This document shows positions 46,491 through 57,360 of a DNA stretch of 64,000 nucleotides, piece by piece. The position numbers were made by a program, and so were the translations under genes. The notes below the pieces were generated by a model, which saw only the letters and a program-made list of their open reading frames with translations, did no database searches and was not told where the DNA came from. The stretch's first letter is position 1; each line of letters starts with the position of its first letter. This DNA comes from Paragonimus skrjabini miyazakii (taxonomy: Eukaryota > Platyhelminthes > Trematoda > Plagiorchiida > Troglotrematidae), in contig JTDE01000175.1 in assembly GCA_014338405.1 (NCBI GenBank), forward strand, positions 91,597 to 155,596. Reading direction: 5' to 3'.

Positions 46491-49400
46491 TTCCTAGGTC
46501 TGACCAGTATGCTGACACGAGCCGTTTTGTGTCGCCAGTGCACTAGTCAACATGAGTTTGATGAGATATAATTCTAGTTTGAGATGTAATGACACAAAAC
46601 TCAACCGTCTGACAACCAAGAATACTTTTAAATAAACATTATTCCAAGTTAAGCGAAGCGTGTCTGGTAGATACGTTGAAGAGTGGTTTGATGTCTCCTC
46701 AAGTTCAAGATTGAAGAATCCCAGGAGAAAGATTGGTTGTTTCTGGAGAGGTTTCCACCCAAAACTGACCGATCACCACGTATGGACGGATTATTCAACG
46801 ATCCATGCCGTATTCTAGTGCTTAGCTGTACACGCTGGTTTGAGTATCAACAGTCTGTTCCCTCTGCATCCACCAACCTCGTCTAGTTCATGTTGACGGG
46901 TTTGCTGCCATACTGTCGGTACACAAAATCAGCAACCGCACATGACTAATATCCCGGTCAAGTCATGTCGGTCACATCTTCAAGTGGGTGAGCATTGATG
47001 TGTTGACAGAATAGAGGTACACATAAAGTACTTCCAACCTACCACCGCTTTGTATGGATTGCTTTAGAGAGACTGATTTTAGACGCGATAAATACACATA
47101 GCCAGCGGTGGCGTGAACACGTACATGCATGCTGATTTGACAAGTAGCACATGGCTGTAATGACAAAGCAACGAGGGGAGCGATGACAAATAATCCGTGC
47201 TATTTAAGGTTACATATGTATTACCAATCCAGTTGCCTTATTTGACCTCCCTCTCATTGGCTGTGATAGACTTTAACAACCTATGTGCCTTACATTTTAT
47301 TCAGTACAATTCCGGGCTGTTTAGCCATTGACATACTTCGGTAAATCGATAAAGCTTGGCGTGTTAAAATATGCTCTTTGTCTCTACTCGGATTACGGGC
47401 TTAATGCGTGTACCGGTGCAATATATTTGCATCGATCATTAAGTCTCATCGTCAAAAGGATGTCGAAAACACAATATGTAGGTTAGTAGGAGCTGAATGT
47501 ACTATAATTACTTCACCCAAACAACTCGTCATACCCGCCCTCATTTTTGAGCAGCGTCAGATAAGAAACAATGAATGATATTGTCTACTGCACCACGAAC
47601 CAACTAACGCGACTTATGCTTTCATACATATTCTGTTACACTCATTCCGATTAGACAGTCATCAGAAATTCTCATCTACCACTTTTAACTTTGTCTTTTC
47701 GATAGAAATGCGTGTGGCCACATCACGTTCAGTGGTGACTTCAGTAAATCCTTGTAAAAATGAACACTGAACAGAAACACAGTATTTCAGCCTTTTGAGT
47801 AGTAGATGATACATTTGCGAAAATTCTCATGTACAAGTATTTATGACCTCAAGTGTCTTTTACACAGGTAGAAACGACAGTTTTACAAGAGTGTTTAGCG
47901 TATGTGTCTGACTTCTAAAACTTATGACGGAAAGGCTTCTTGGGCGGTACTCGCTCATTTTTCACAATACAGGGTGGCAACTGACCCCGCCTAGCTGCCG
48001 TGTACGACTAATTAGCTAACCGTACTGAGCGACGCCGTATGCGTCCATTGCTGATGCAACCATGCCGTTGTAATGGGGATGGTTGACAGGTTCCAAGACC
48101 AGGAATTTGGTTAATTCCAACATCGTTAGCGACCGGGTCGAAGTTGATTGTGTCTGAAAAAGTGTCTAACCACGTATCCCCATCAGGAATTCACAGTAGT
48201 TTCGCGACAGTTTTCTGTGCGCAGAAGGCATTGACGCACTCGTCCTCCTTACCGTGGAATTGGCTGCATCAATGGTTTGTAGTAGATTAAAAAACTAGCT
48301 GATAAAAGGACAGTATCTTGGCAAACATGATAAATTAGCGAGAAGAATTTATTTTCCTAATTTGTAATACCGGTAACTCCCCTGAAAATGTGACGAAACT
48401 GAATAAAATGCGTCCAGTCGAACAATAAGAAGCGAACTCTCAAATCGAACATGATATGGTTCTGGAGAGAACATGGCTACACTAGACGAAAATTGTATGC
48501 AGGTCACGTTGATAATATCCTGTGGCTGTACTGTGACATATCGCATCGGCCAATCAAAGTGCATATCATTGCCTCGCCGGAAATTGAGCACTTGCTGTGG
48601 ATTTCGGCATCTCAGCCATATGAGCTTCATTTGTTTATTCGCCTGTATTTTTTAAGACAACTTTGTGCTCGTTAAATTGTCAAGATAAAGTTTCAGACAA
48701 TGGCATAAATTCTTCTCACTTGTCGATTGGTAATGCACACTTGAAAAGATGGGCTGACGAGCGTTATCACCTCGCAGTTGACTGGAATCAGTTAATCTGT
48801 TTTGAGGTTGCAAAGTATGTATCAAGTTGGGTGACCAGTTGACTCACGCTGCAGTTACAGTTCTCTATTTTGTAATCCCGGGTGTAATATGAGGGTGACG
48901 AAATCGTAATCTTTCTTCCCCATTGATAAGCATAACAGACAAACCAAGTCATGTCGGAAACAGGTTGGAATGCAACCACCAGTTAGTTCGGATTTATAGC
49001 CTACTAAACAGTCTGAGGGAAGACATAAACATGACAAAATTAAATGATCCGTGCTTTGTTAAATAATAACAAAAATACTCAAGTGAGTAGCATGCAGCGG
49101 TTTGATTCTGTCAAAATTTTTGATGCTTATCAGTATTTTGTGTTTCTGTTTCTAACTACTCTTCGACATCTTAGATGAGATCCCTTTGTGAAAAATCTGG
49201 GTTTATACATAATATTCTTCGACTGCTCCTCCATGTTTATGAAGGAGGACCAGACTATAAAATGTGTGGTCCATCTGGTTTGGTTTACAAACGTTGGCTA
49301 GTTAACTTGTAAACTGGTTCATGGTTGTAGACTGTCAATTTTATAATAGGTATTCCATTGGTGTAAGAATATTCATTTTACTTTGTTTGGGATAGGTACT

Positions 49401-49639
49401 TCTCTGAAGTGCACAGAAGAACAAAGCGGCCAAAGTCCTCCACACATATATAAGTTATTAATCGGTAAAAGTTTTATCACTGTTATTCATTCTTAAGACC
49501 ATAATGCACCAAAAACCGAAACTCATTATCATCTGACCAGCACCTAAAGCAACATAAACAGATCATGGTTCAAAATTACACCCATGACCGTAACAGTTTT
49601 TGTGAGGGTAAAACAAAGCCTAGCAATCTAAACAACATT
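46491..49639. other. No supported gene
   Basis: No family was recognised. Around 49165-49190 a short stretch (GAGATCCCTTTGTGAAAAAT) resembles the end of SINE-B, but similarity does not extend. Confidence 0.35.
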
Positions 49640-49788
49640 CTCGATAACCGGAAACTTCTCGCAAAAAACCAACGCATTTCGACACTCAGTCGTTGGTTTG
49701 AACGCAGTCAAAGTCCAGATTTGTCACAGTTGGGTCTCTTCTGAATTATCAAATCTGCCAAACTACTTATCAACAATATATTCAGTAA
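49640..49788 (+). repeat. SINE-B partial copy, plus strand
   Basis: GTTGGTTTGAACGCAGT, AAGTCCAGATTTGTC, AATTATCAAATCTGCCAAAC and the tail ACTACTTATCAACAATATAT follow the order seen at 35066-35150. It ends exactly where the terminal repeat of the RTE-like LINE begins. Confidence 0.55.
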
Positions 49789-51385
49789 TCATTATCATCA
49801 TCATAGCAGCCATGAGCCTGACCAAAAGGTACTGTGGCTCGGGCCGCCTCTCGCCGCAACAGTGACGTGAAATATCCTAAAAGAAAACGTTACTAAGAAG
49901 ATTGAAAATTAATAAAAGAAGACCAAGCAGAATAACTAGAAATGGTATGGATACAGCTACGCCATTGAATGCGACATGCTACCATCTCGGATAGAGTCTC
50001 TAATCAGCGGTTTGAGTGACCACGAGGACCCCATCCAGGCAGGCGACACCTACCCACTTTGTTCAATGGAATAGTCAGGGTCTTCATATTTCGTGATCAC
50101 GTTGTTGCTTGACCACCACATGGTTTTACGCAACTGTTGGTGGCCTCAGCATATAATGCTCGTTACGGAGTACGTGACCTAACCATTGTAAGCTATGCAC
50201 CGTGATCAGTTGACCAACCGATCGCGCATCCCGAGCGTTCTGGAACACACGCCGGCGAACTGCCGTATTGCTCACGCAATCAGTCCATTTAATGTGGGCT
50301 ATTTTGCGGAAACAATGCTGGTCAAACACAGCACGCCTGTTGATATCTTCCTTGTGAACAGGCCAAGTTTCCGAACCATAGAGCAAAATTGAACGCACAC
50401 AGGCATTATATACCCTTCCCTTCAGCGTCAACCGGACGTCTTTTTGACGCCACAGATGGCGCAGTTTGGCAAAGTCGACTCGTGCCTTTGCTATCCTCGC
50501 AGATACCTCATCAGCAATATTACAGGCTGACGAGATAGTGCTACCCAAGTATGTGAAACTGTCCACAGTCTCAATCGGATCACCTGCAATGAAGAAGGTA
50601 GGGGTGGAAATGTCCCAGTCTTGAAGCAATACTTTGTACTTTGAAGGTGCGAAGTTCATTCCATATAAACCAGCCCGGTCACTCAGCTTGTTCAGCATGG
50701 TCTGCATGTCTTCAGCTGAGGGGCTAAGTGAGACAATGTCGTCTGCGTACTCCAGATCGGTCAATATGGCGCCAGGAAGAAACTCAACACCAAGTTCACT
50801 GGACTGCTCAAGCGCATCTTCCAGAGCGTCGTCCATGATAAAACTGAACGGGAAGTGGGAAATCGGACACCTCAGACGAACATCACTAAAAGTGGTTAAC
50901 GCCTGAGACAGTTGTCCATAAACTCTCACCCTGCTTGCAGAGTGAACATACAGTGACTTCAACAGAGTCACGTATTTCCCTGGTACTCCGTTGCGAAGGA
51001 GACAGCTCCAGAGAACGTTATGAGCAGCTGAATCGAAGCAGCCTTCAGGTCTAAAAAGACCACAACCGTCAGCTGCCCATAAGAATGCCGATGTTCCAAA
51101 ATCCGTCTTAAGGTAAAATGGGATCGACGCACCTCCGACCGGATCAGAATCCCGCCTGTACTTCACGTATCTGGCTTTCTCTGGGCTTAGTGAGCCGACG
51201 TAAAATGAGGCCAGTTAGTAAGTTGGACGCAAAAGACACTAACCTGGTGCCTCTGTGGTTGTAACATAGACTTCGGGCCCCCTTGTTGAAAATGGGATTT
51301 ACTGCTGATAGGCACCAATCACAAAGTAGCTTTCCAGTCCCTCAGTTGATGAATTTATTGGCCGAAGGCTGCTGGCAACCTGATG
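49789..51385 (-). mobile_element. RTE-like LINE, 5'-truncated, minus strand
   Basis: On the minus strand the LINE enters in the middle of its reverse transcriptase. The blocks are WKATL (stop) LVPI, then IFNKGARSLCYNHRGTR and LLTGLILRRLTKPRESQIR, then QAGF (TGA) SGRRCVD, then FTLRRILEHRH, VVVFLDLKAA and onward. It ends with CRLPGWGPRG, WRSCIH and an AT-rich 3' region closing in ATGATGATGATAATGA at 49804-49789. Short TGATGA-type tails are typical of RTE-clade 3' ends. No endonuclease domain is present. At least three frame changes and several stops make it inactive. Confidence 0.92.
50126..51166 (-). pseudogene. RTE-like reverse transcriptase fragment (about 305 true codons)
   Basis: This is the longest coding trace in the window. 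From about 51036 downward the frame is genuine RT: NVLWSCLLRNGVPGKYV, then FIMDDALEDALEQ. The catalytic LEYADDIVSL follows with YADD at 50749-50738, then FTYLGSTIS (thumb) and RSILLYGSETWPV (C-terminal block). Above 51036 the frame is wrong: one T is missing after KAA in VFLDLKAA/FDS, and the upstream protein continues in other frames. The expected RQGCPISPFLF appears as RLRCPISHFPF, so motif B is also damaged. The C-terminus after GHVLR is frameshifted and continues as GRCRLPGWGPRG. Confidence 0.92.
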
Positions 51386-52596
51386 TTGACAACAATATGT
51401 TGATCATTGTTTGAAAGTAACACATGTCAATTCTGGCCATTGAATCATAACGACACAATGGCATGTATTAATTTTGAAACTGATACAGTTCATAAGATCA
51501 CTGTTAGATGCAGACACGCTCAAACCTGCATATTTATTAGATAATTGTATTTCAGGCCAATACATTGTGAAGTGAATAGGTCAATTTGGGAAATGAGCTT
51601 AATGAATGCGCCTATCTATTTTTAACACCCTATTAAGAATTTATCAGAATATTTCAATACCCGTTAGTAATTTGCATAATGGTGAACAGCATACAAGATA
51701 TATTGCACACTACTTCAAACAGCTAGTAGAGTTATTAGTCTTGGTTAGAAAATCCGAGAGTTTTCTCTGTCGGTTAGCAACTTCGTACGGGAAAGCGCGG
51801 ATAGACCAAATTGAAAAAAAAACAAGATACAGCGGAAAGAAAAAAATATCCACGTTCAACCTACCCATTTTGAAACAAAACCTGAATGGGTCATTGTAAA
51901 GAAATATGGGATAAATTACGGAAATACTTTTTGAGAATACAGCTAGTTTCAGAACTTTGTGATCAGCCGATAAATAATAATAACATATAATAAACCTCTC
52001 TGTGGTTGCCTCCACCGTACACATCTCTGTAGATTCGAAATAAACATTTTCTAGCAACTAGACTAACTGTGTTATGGGATTTGTTCTCAATTCCGGCAGT
52101 TTTTGGACCGCCGTTTATTGGAAAACGGTAAACACATTTGTTGAAATGTTCATATGTCCTAATGTCACACCTGACGTATGTTGCTGCGTTTGTTTGACTA
52201 ACAGATTCCCCCTGGAAGGGAAGGTTAGACAAGAATCGTCACCTGTGAATAAGAATGCCATAATTAGTGAGAACAATGTTAGCAAACAAACGACTGTGGA
52301 CTGATTTTTGAACAAAATTGTCATCCTACCGTATAGAATGACTTTCCGGTGTATATTAACTTATCTACCTTGTTAGGCCCTTCAGGATCGGCGTAGGGTG
52401 AAAGCGACAGATATTTGTGTCAACTTACACGAAAAGCAAAAACCCTCACTACACATAAGTAGTCCAAATGTTGCTCAAATATTTAGTTAGTCCTGTGGCC
52501 TCAACTTGGATAGAAGTCCTACTCAAAGGATCATCGATCGCAGTTAACAGGACAGTTGCTGTGTCCCTTCTCGAGGCGATCGGGCAATCAGAACAA
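51386..52596. other. No supported gene
   Basis: A plus-strand frame starting at 52468 (MLLKYLVSPVASTWIEVLLK onward) is helical-looking, but its last third lies in the SINE that follows. No splice evidence. Confidence 0.35.
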
Positions 52597-52808
52597 CACT
52601 CACAAGCGAATGTGGCTGAACTTTCACACATGATGATTCCATCTTGCCTATGCCTCATGAAAGCGTGTCCGGCGCTCTAGTCTCGGCATTGCTCATGAGC
52701 TCTAACCAGAGCGAAACTCCAGTCAAGGGCCTATTTTAGAAGGGGGCCGTTTAGAATGTCTGTGGGATGTGACAGTTGTGACCAATTGTGTGTGATCTTC
52801 AACTTATA
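52597..52808 (+). mobile_element. SINE-A copy, internally deleted, plus strand
   Basis: CACTCACAAGCGAATGTGGC matches the SINE-A leader and TGCCTCATGAAAGCGTGTCC matches the tRNA-like block. ATGAGCTCTAACCAGAGCGA and GTCTGTGGGATGTGAC match the body. Part of the A box and the B box are lost. It is clearly older than the 19-kb and 54.8-kb copies. Confidence 0.78.
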
Positions 52809-53610
52809 CGAAAACCAAAGTCCCCTATTACTCAGTAACTATGTCTTCAATAAAACAGCGGCTATCACCCTAAAATAATGAGGTAGCATATCCAAGTTTC
52901 TTGGGACGTCAAGACAGATCCGATAAAGCCTTTCATCTTGTCTTGTTTTACTCATGGGCAAACCATTACTGACCGTTACGGAATTGTACGTCGGTATTGA
53001 ATATTACCCTTCTCCCCATCAGTTCCCCTACTGTCTAAATGAGAATGGGATGGAATCGATCGGATTTATTGCTTTGGAACTTTATTTGCCGATCCACCGT
53101 AATCTTTTATTCTAGATAAATATGATCTAAAATTCTCGGCGGGCCAAGTTATGGTTGGTTATTTGAAGACGTAACAGCCCAAGATACGTTCATTCCCATT
53201 TCTTCCGCCAAAGCAGTTTTTGGGTTAATAAGTCGTATCTGTTCTTTAAAAAACATCTTTTTTGAAAAAAAGTTTGTTCAAAATAATTATTTTAGCTATT
53301 GTGTTCCGTTTCTCTGGCTTGCTACCGATGAACTCGTCAAACGTTGTGCAGAAAATCAAGCCTAAAGAATTTAACACAACAAACTGGACTTTGTTGATAT
53401 CCGTCGACCGCATCTTGTATATACGTGTTACTAATCCACAAGAAAGTAAAAACCTAACCCGCTGTTTGGAAATTGATTTTGAGGTTAGAAAAGACACATC
53501 ATGGTTCTAAAATACTCAAGCAGAATAGTATGAGTCTTACACCATGAAGATGACGAAATCCAGAGCATGCATCTAAATATGTATTAAACAATTCTAAGTG
53601 CTTTGCTCAG
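52809..53610. other. No recognised gene
   Basis: No family or shared repeat recognised. Confidence 0.4.
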
Positions 53611-53716
53611 TCATTTCAATCCGGCGCTACACCGGCAAAAGCTCTCAGTATGCCGACCTCATTCCACTGTTGCATCTCACACAGCCTTCCTCCGAACTGG
53701 TGTTCATCGAACGTTC
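53611..53716 (+). other. Candidate internal exon
   Basis: An acceptor AAGTGCTTTGCTCAG (to 53610) and a perfect donor GTTC|GTAAGTG bracket 106 bases that are GC-richer than the surroundings. All three frames are open; the most protein-like reads ISIRRYTGKSSQYADLIPLL, then HLTQPSSELVFIERS. A further open stretch with a GC-rich frame, 53820-53914 (DTLCVNRTLTGPVEAIGACA, to a TAA), could be the next exon. Its best reading joins in phase with another frame of this exon, so the pair is unresolved. Confidence 0.22.
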
Positions 53717-54440
53717 GTAAGTGCATATAATATTTACCGGCCATAAACGTCCCACACTGATAAATCATCTACAGTAGTTACCGTGTGCTGCAATTAACTG
53801 GTCTTATTATGTGAGTCAGCAATCGATACGCTGTGTGTAAACAGAACCCTGACAGGTCCAGTAGAAGCCATTGGTGCCTGTGCATTTACCGCTGCGACTG
53901 TTCAAATTGGATAACGTAGTAGGCTAAGTTGCATAACTGTGGAGCTAGTTTGCCCCTATCCTACCTGCTTTCGTTTCTCGCATATGTCTTAGTGCGGCAT
54001 TCAAGCAAAAAATCAAAACGAATTATGTTCTGTGGTTTGATACCATTCAAACTTGTGTTTAAATTTTCACTTATCAGTTCCCTTCGGTCACTCATACAAT
54101 TTAGAGCAATCTGTGAGGTTCCAGTTTAGTAGTGTAGTTCGTTGATTGATTACCTAACCATATTCGGAGCAGCGGTAAATTAATGACAGCGTATTATTTA
54201 AATCAACAGAAGCTTCTGCCACCCTGAAAATGAAATGTTGCTGTGAAGTTGGTTTCTAAGCTCCCAGTTTGTCAAGATACATTGATGCAACAACAACAAC
54301 ATGCTCAGTTGGTTCATAGAAGACAGTAACTTCAACCTAACTGAGAAGTCCTGATCACGGGGTTATCGATTGGATAGGACAGAGTGATTCTGTTCACCCT
54401 CCTTTCGAAATGATCGGACAAACTGAACACTATTCATACA
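53717..54440. other. Possible terminal exon at 53820-53914, otherwise nothing
   Basis: The plus-strand frame at 53820-53914 ends at TAA and follows a weak acceptor (GGTCTTATTATGTGAGTCAG). The remainder has no recognisable content. Confidence 0.25.
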
Positions 54441-54692
54441 AGGTTGTGGTTGAGCATTTGGATTTGATTATTCGGTCATGCCTATTGTGAGGTTGCTGGC
54501 GTAGTGGTTAACACGCTAGTCTCACAAGCACGAGGGTCAGAGTGTAAACTCCGATCCGGACAAGAATATGCACTACTGATGAGCTCTAATAAGAGCGAAA
54601 CTCGAGTCTAGTGCTTCCTTTTGAAGTGGGCTAGCCGAAACGCTTATATGAATGCGAACACCGTGATCGAGTGTGAGTGGTGGTCAATTTTG
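54441..54692 (+). mobile_element. SINE-A copy, diverged, plus strand
   Basis: The leader (GTGGTTGAGCATTTGG, ATTCGGTCATGCC) is followed by an A-box-like TGGCGTAGTGGTTAACACGC and a degenerate B-box (ACTCCGATCC in place of GGTTCAAGTCC). The body is GAGCTCTAATAAGAGCGAAA and GAGTCTAGTGCTTCC, ending near TGAGTGGTGGTCAATTT. The anticodon region differs from the other copies (TAGTCTCACAAGC), suggesting a separate subfamily. Confidence 0.83.
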
Positions 54693-54746
54693 AAACAACA
54701 TAAACTGTTTGATTATTACTAATGAGTAGTCGGGGATTTGGTTAAT

Positions 54747-55015
54747 TTCAAGTTGAACATCACCCACAATTGATCGCAGCTGTCGCATTCCCATAGACTT
54801 TCCAGTCGCCCCCTTTCGAAAAGAAGCACTAGACTCGAGTTTCGCTCTCGTTAGAGCTCGTCAGTAGTGCATATCGTCGCCACTGCCGGGACTTGAACCA
54901 CGGACATGCTGTTCATGAGGCTACCGTGTTTACCACTGCGCCATTGACCTCATGTTAGGCATGACCGAATTATCATATGTGAACGCTCAACCACTTTCGC
55001 TTGTGAGTAATGATC
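54747..55015 (-). mobile_element. SINE-A copy, well preserved, minus strand
   Basis: Nearly colinear with 19280-19550: leader, A-box-like TGGCGCAGTGG, B-box GGTTCAAGTCC and body ending in GGGTGATGTTCAACTTGAA. It lies tail-to-tail with the plus-strand copy at 54441-54692, separated by 54 bases. Confidence 0.9.
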
Positions 55016-55939
55016 ATTATACGTGAGGGAATTTTCGTCGCTGATGGAACATTTGACCGAGATTTGCACACATTCACTTTCATGCGTTCAATCACACAGT
55101 CTCACTACAATAGTACATACAGTAAGTAATGACCACGTGACGAGACACGTTTTTGAGAAAGTTCGCTTGGGATAAAATCCAGTCGGATGAGGCAAAGAAT
55201 GAAGTGTTTAGTATTATAGTAACTTTCGTGGAATGAGAGTTTTAACAGCCCTCATGATGGCTTCGAAGGAACTATTCCACATGATCGCAGCATTTCGTCA
55301 TACGTCCAGGCACAGACACCGATAGAAAAGTTATTTGTATGTGTATCTCAACACTGATAATTTTAGCAATTCAGCCTGCGGATGCTGGTGAATGACATCG
55401 GGACGGGATACCTACTGGGTAAGGCTATCATCACAATAATGAGTTTACAATATCTACTCACCCAACGTGGGTACCGCAGCTCAATATGCCAACAATAACT
55501 ATAGGTTGCTGTGTTTCTCCCCAATTTTTACAATTTTGGTTGACTTTGGAACCTTATTTGTCAAACTGTGGTACGTCATCCCTTTTAGGCTTTCGCGGGA
55601 TGACTTGAGGGCTTTCGGAGGCAGCACGGGTAAAACTGAAGACGAATACATCATAAGATAAAGAAGACAGACGATGCAATTTAAGTTTGAGAACGAATGG
55701 CAGCTATAAGTTGTACAACAGCAAGAGGTGAATATCGAAAGACAAGGGCTCATCAAAACTGAGCAACGGTAACTTTGAAACTTGTACGCCCAAACACTCA
55801 AGCACTGGTACTTTTATCCCGCTAAATGACTGTGTTTGGATTTTGAATACCAAACTGTAGGCAAGTAAACACCCTGGCTGCTAACACGAAATAGTACCAG
55901 ACTTAGTGGTGTCATCGTCTGAACTAAATAGTTCCCTTG
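55016..55939. other. No supported gene
   Basis: Open frames overlap on both strands at 55467-55801; the plus frame ends LSRDDLRAFGGSTGKTEDEY after a hydrophobic run and is protein-like, but no clean splice sites were found. Confidence 0.35.
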
Positions 55940-57360
55940 AGAAGTTTGAACAAGGCGGTTAGAACATGACTGTTGGCAGATTTAAACATTTCGTCTTGAC
56001 TCGCCAGTACCAAATTTACAATAACACGGATGGGCTTTTCGTAGTAAGCAGCCAAGGAGATAAATAATCAGTCATCGGGTTAAGATAGGCCATTAAGTCT
56101 ACGGAAGGGTCAGGTCCAAGAAACAGTTGTTTCTTAACACAGAAAGGTGGTATGAATCCATCATTCATGACCGCCTGGACAGACTGTAAGAATCGTGGGT
56201 TGAAATGACGTAACAGGAGTATGAATGATCAAGCTGTGTCTAGCGGCTGAGGAAACTGGCTGTTTACGTGTTTCAGCAACAGTGCCGCTCTCTAGTAACA
56301 TGGACGTCTACACCCATTTGGGTAAATGTTTCTTCATTCTGGAGCTCAAGCATCTCCTGGTTCTTTCTATGTAACGTTCTTCGCAGTTACGTACAAGTTG
56401 GTAAACACAATGTAAAGTGGAACCGATAGGCTGATCTCCTTTGATTGAAGCTACTAGTAGCTTCTGGGTTCAGAAGAGTTCACAAAACTCAATAAATGCA
56501 TTAAGTGTTCGTTTATGTGGATTTTTCAATCATTGTGTTGTTTGTTGTTTGTTATTATCACTCTTATATGGCACCCTTGTGTTGTACCTTTTTTTCTATC
56601 GTGATCACCTCTTCGGAAGGTGCGTTTTGTCCACTGTGGCTGTCTGGGTTAACCGTTTGGTTGCAGAACAGAGGTGATCTGGTCTAGTTTCTCCGGAAGA
56701 CTGTCTTCAGTACACATTCGTTCTTCTCATGTGAACAGCCTTTTTACTGGTGCTCGTTTATTTTGAACCCGTGTGTAGCTGCTAGAGTTTAGAGATTAGC
56801 CGGACAAGATGGATTCCCTACAGGCGGCTATTCTATTAAAGGCATCTTCTTGGCGACTTATGAGTATGTCTAGAAATGTCAGGCAGTTGTTGGTTTCAAA
56901 TTCACACGTAACCTTCAGGTCAGAACGGTAACGATTTAGGCGTTGCAACTGGGTTTTCTACTCCCTGTTTGGATCGATGGAATATCAATGTCGTCGACGT
57001 AACACTTGTAGTATGACAAGCTTGCTCAATTTTTGACATAAAATGTCTGGTAAGATGGCACCCAGCGGACGTCCTATGGCAACTCCACTTATAAGACAAG
57101 ACTGCCCGAGAAAACAAAAACTGACATTCCTAGTACAAAGCATCAAAGTTGCCTTGAGTATGTCGGTTGGGAGTGACAATATAAAGTGATTCGCCCCGAA
57201 CAGCTCACAAATATAATCAATCGTTTATTGTACAAGGACGTTTGTGGACAGTAAGTGAACGTCACAGAGTTGCCTAACTTGGTTACTGGCATAAATGATC
57301 TTTTGAGCCGCTTACTAGATTTCAAAATTTCAGGGTTTTCATAAACTTTGTCGAATACTA
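55940..57360 (-). mobile_element. Penelope-like element with RT core and GIY-YIG tail, minus strand
   Basis: In minus-strand order: an RT motif A DVHLLSTNV at 57263-57237; ICELFGANHFILSLPTDILK; LCTRNVSFCFLGQS; and motif B GVAIGRPLGAILPDIL. Next come YVDD at 57001-56990 (another frame), LNRYRSDLKVTCEFETNN and LTFLDILISRQEDAF, CTEDSLPEKLDQITSVLQPNG (thumb), and a decayed GIY-YIG region aligned with the 39-kb copy (RKQPVSSAARH). Catalytic YVDD is retained, but a stop follows motif A and several frameshifts separate the blocks. Sequence upstream of motif A was not recognised. Confidence 0.88.

Noticed and set aside
50195..50906. Plus-strand open frames of 65 and 90 codons
   Set aside because: Antisense shadows of the RTE-like reverse transcriptase on the minus strand.
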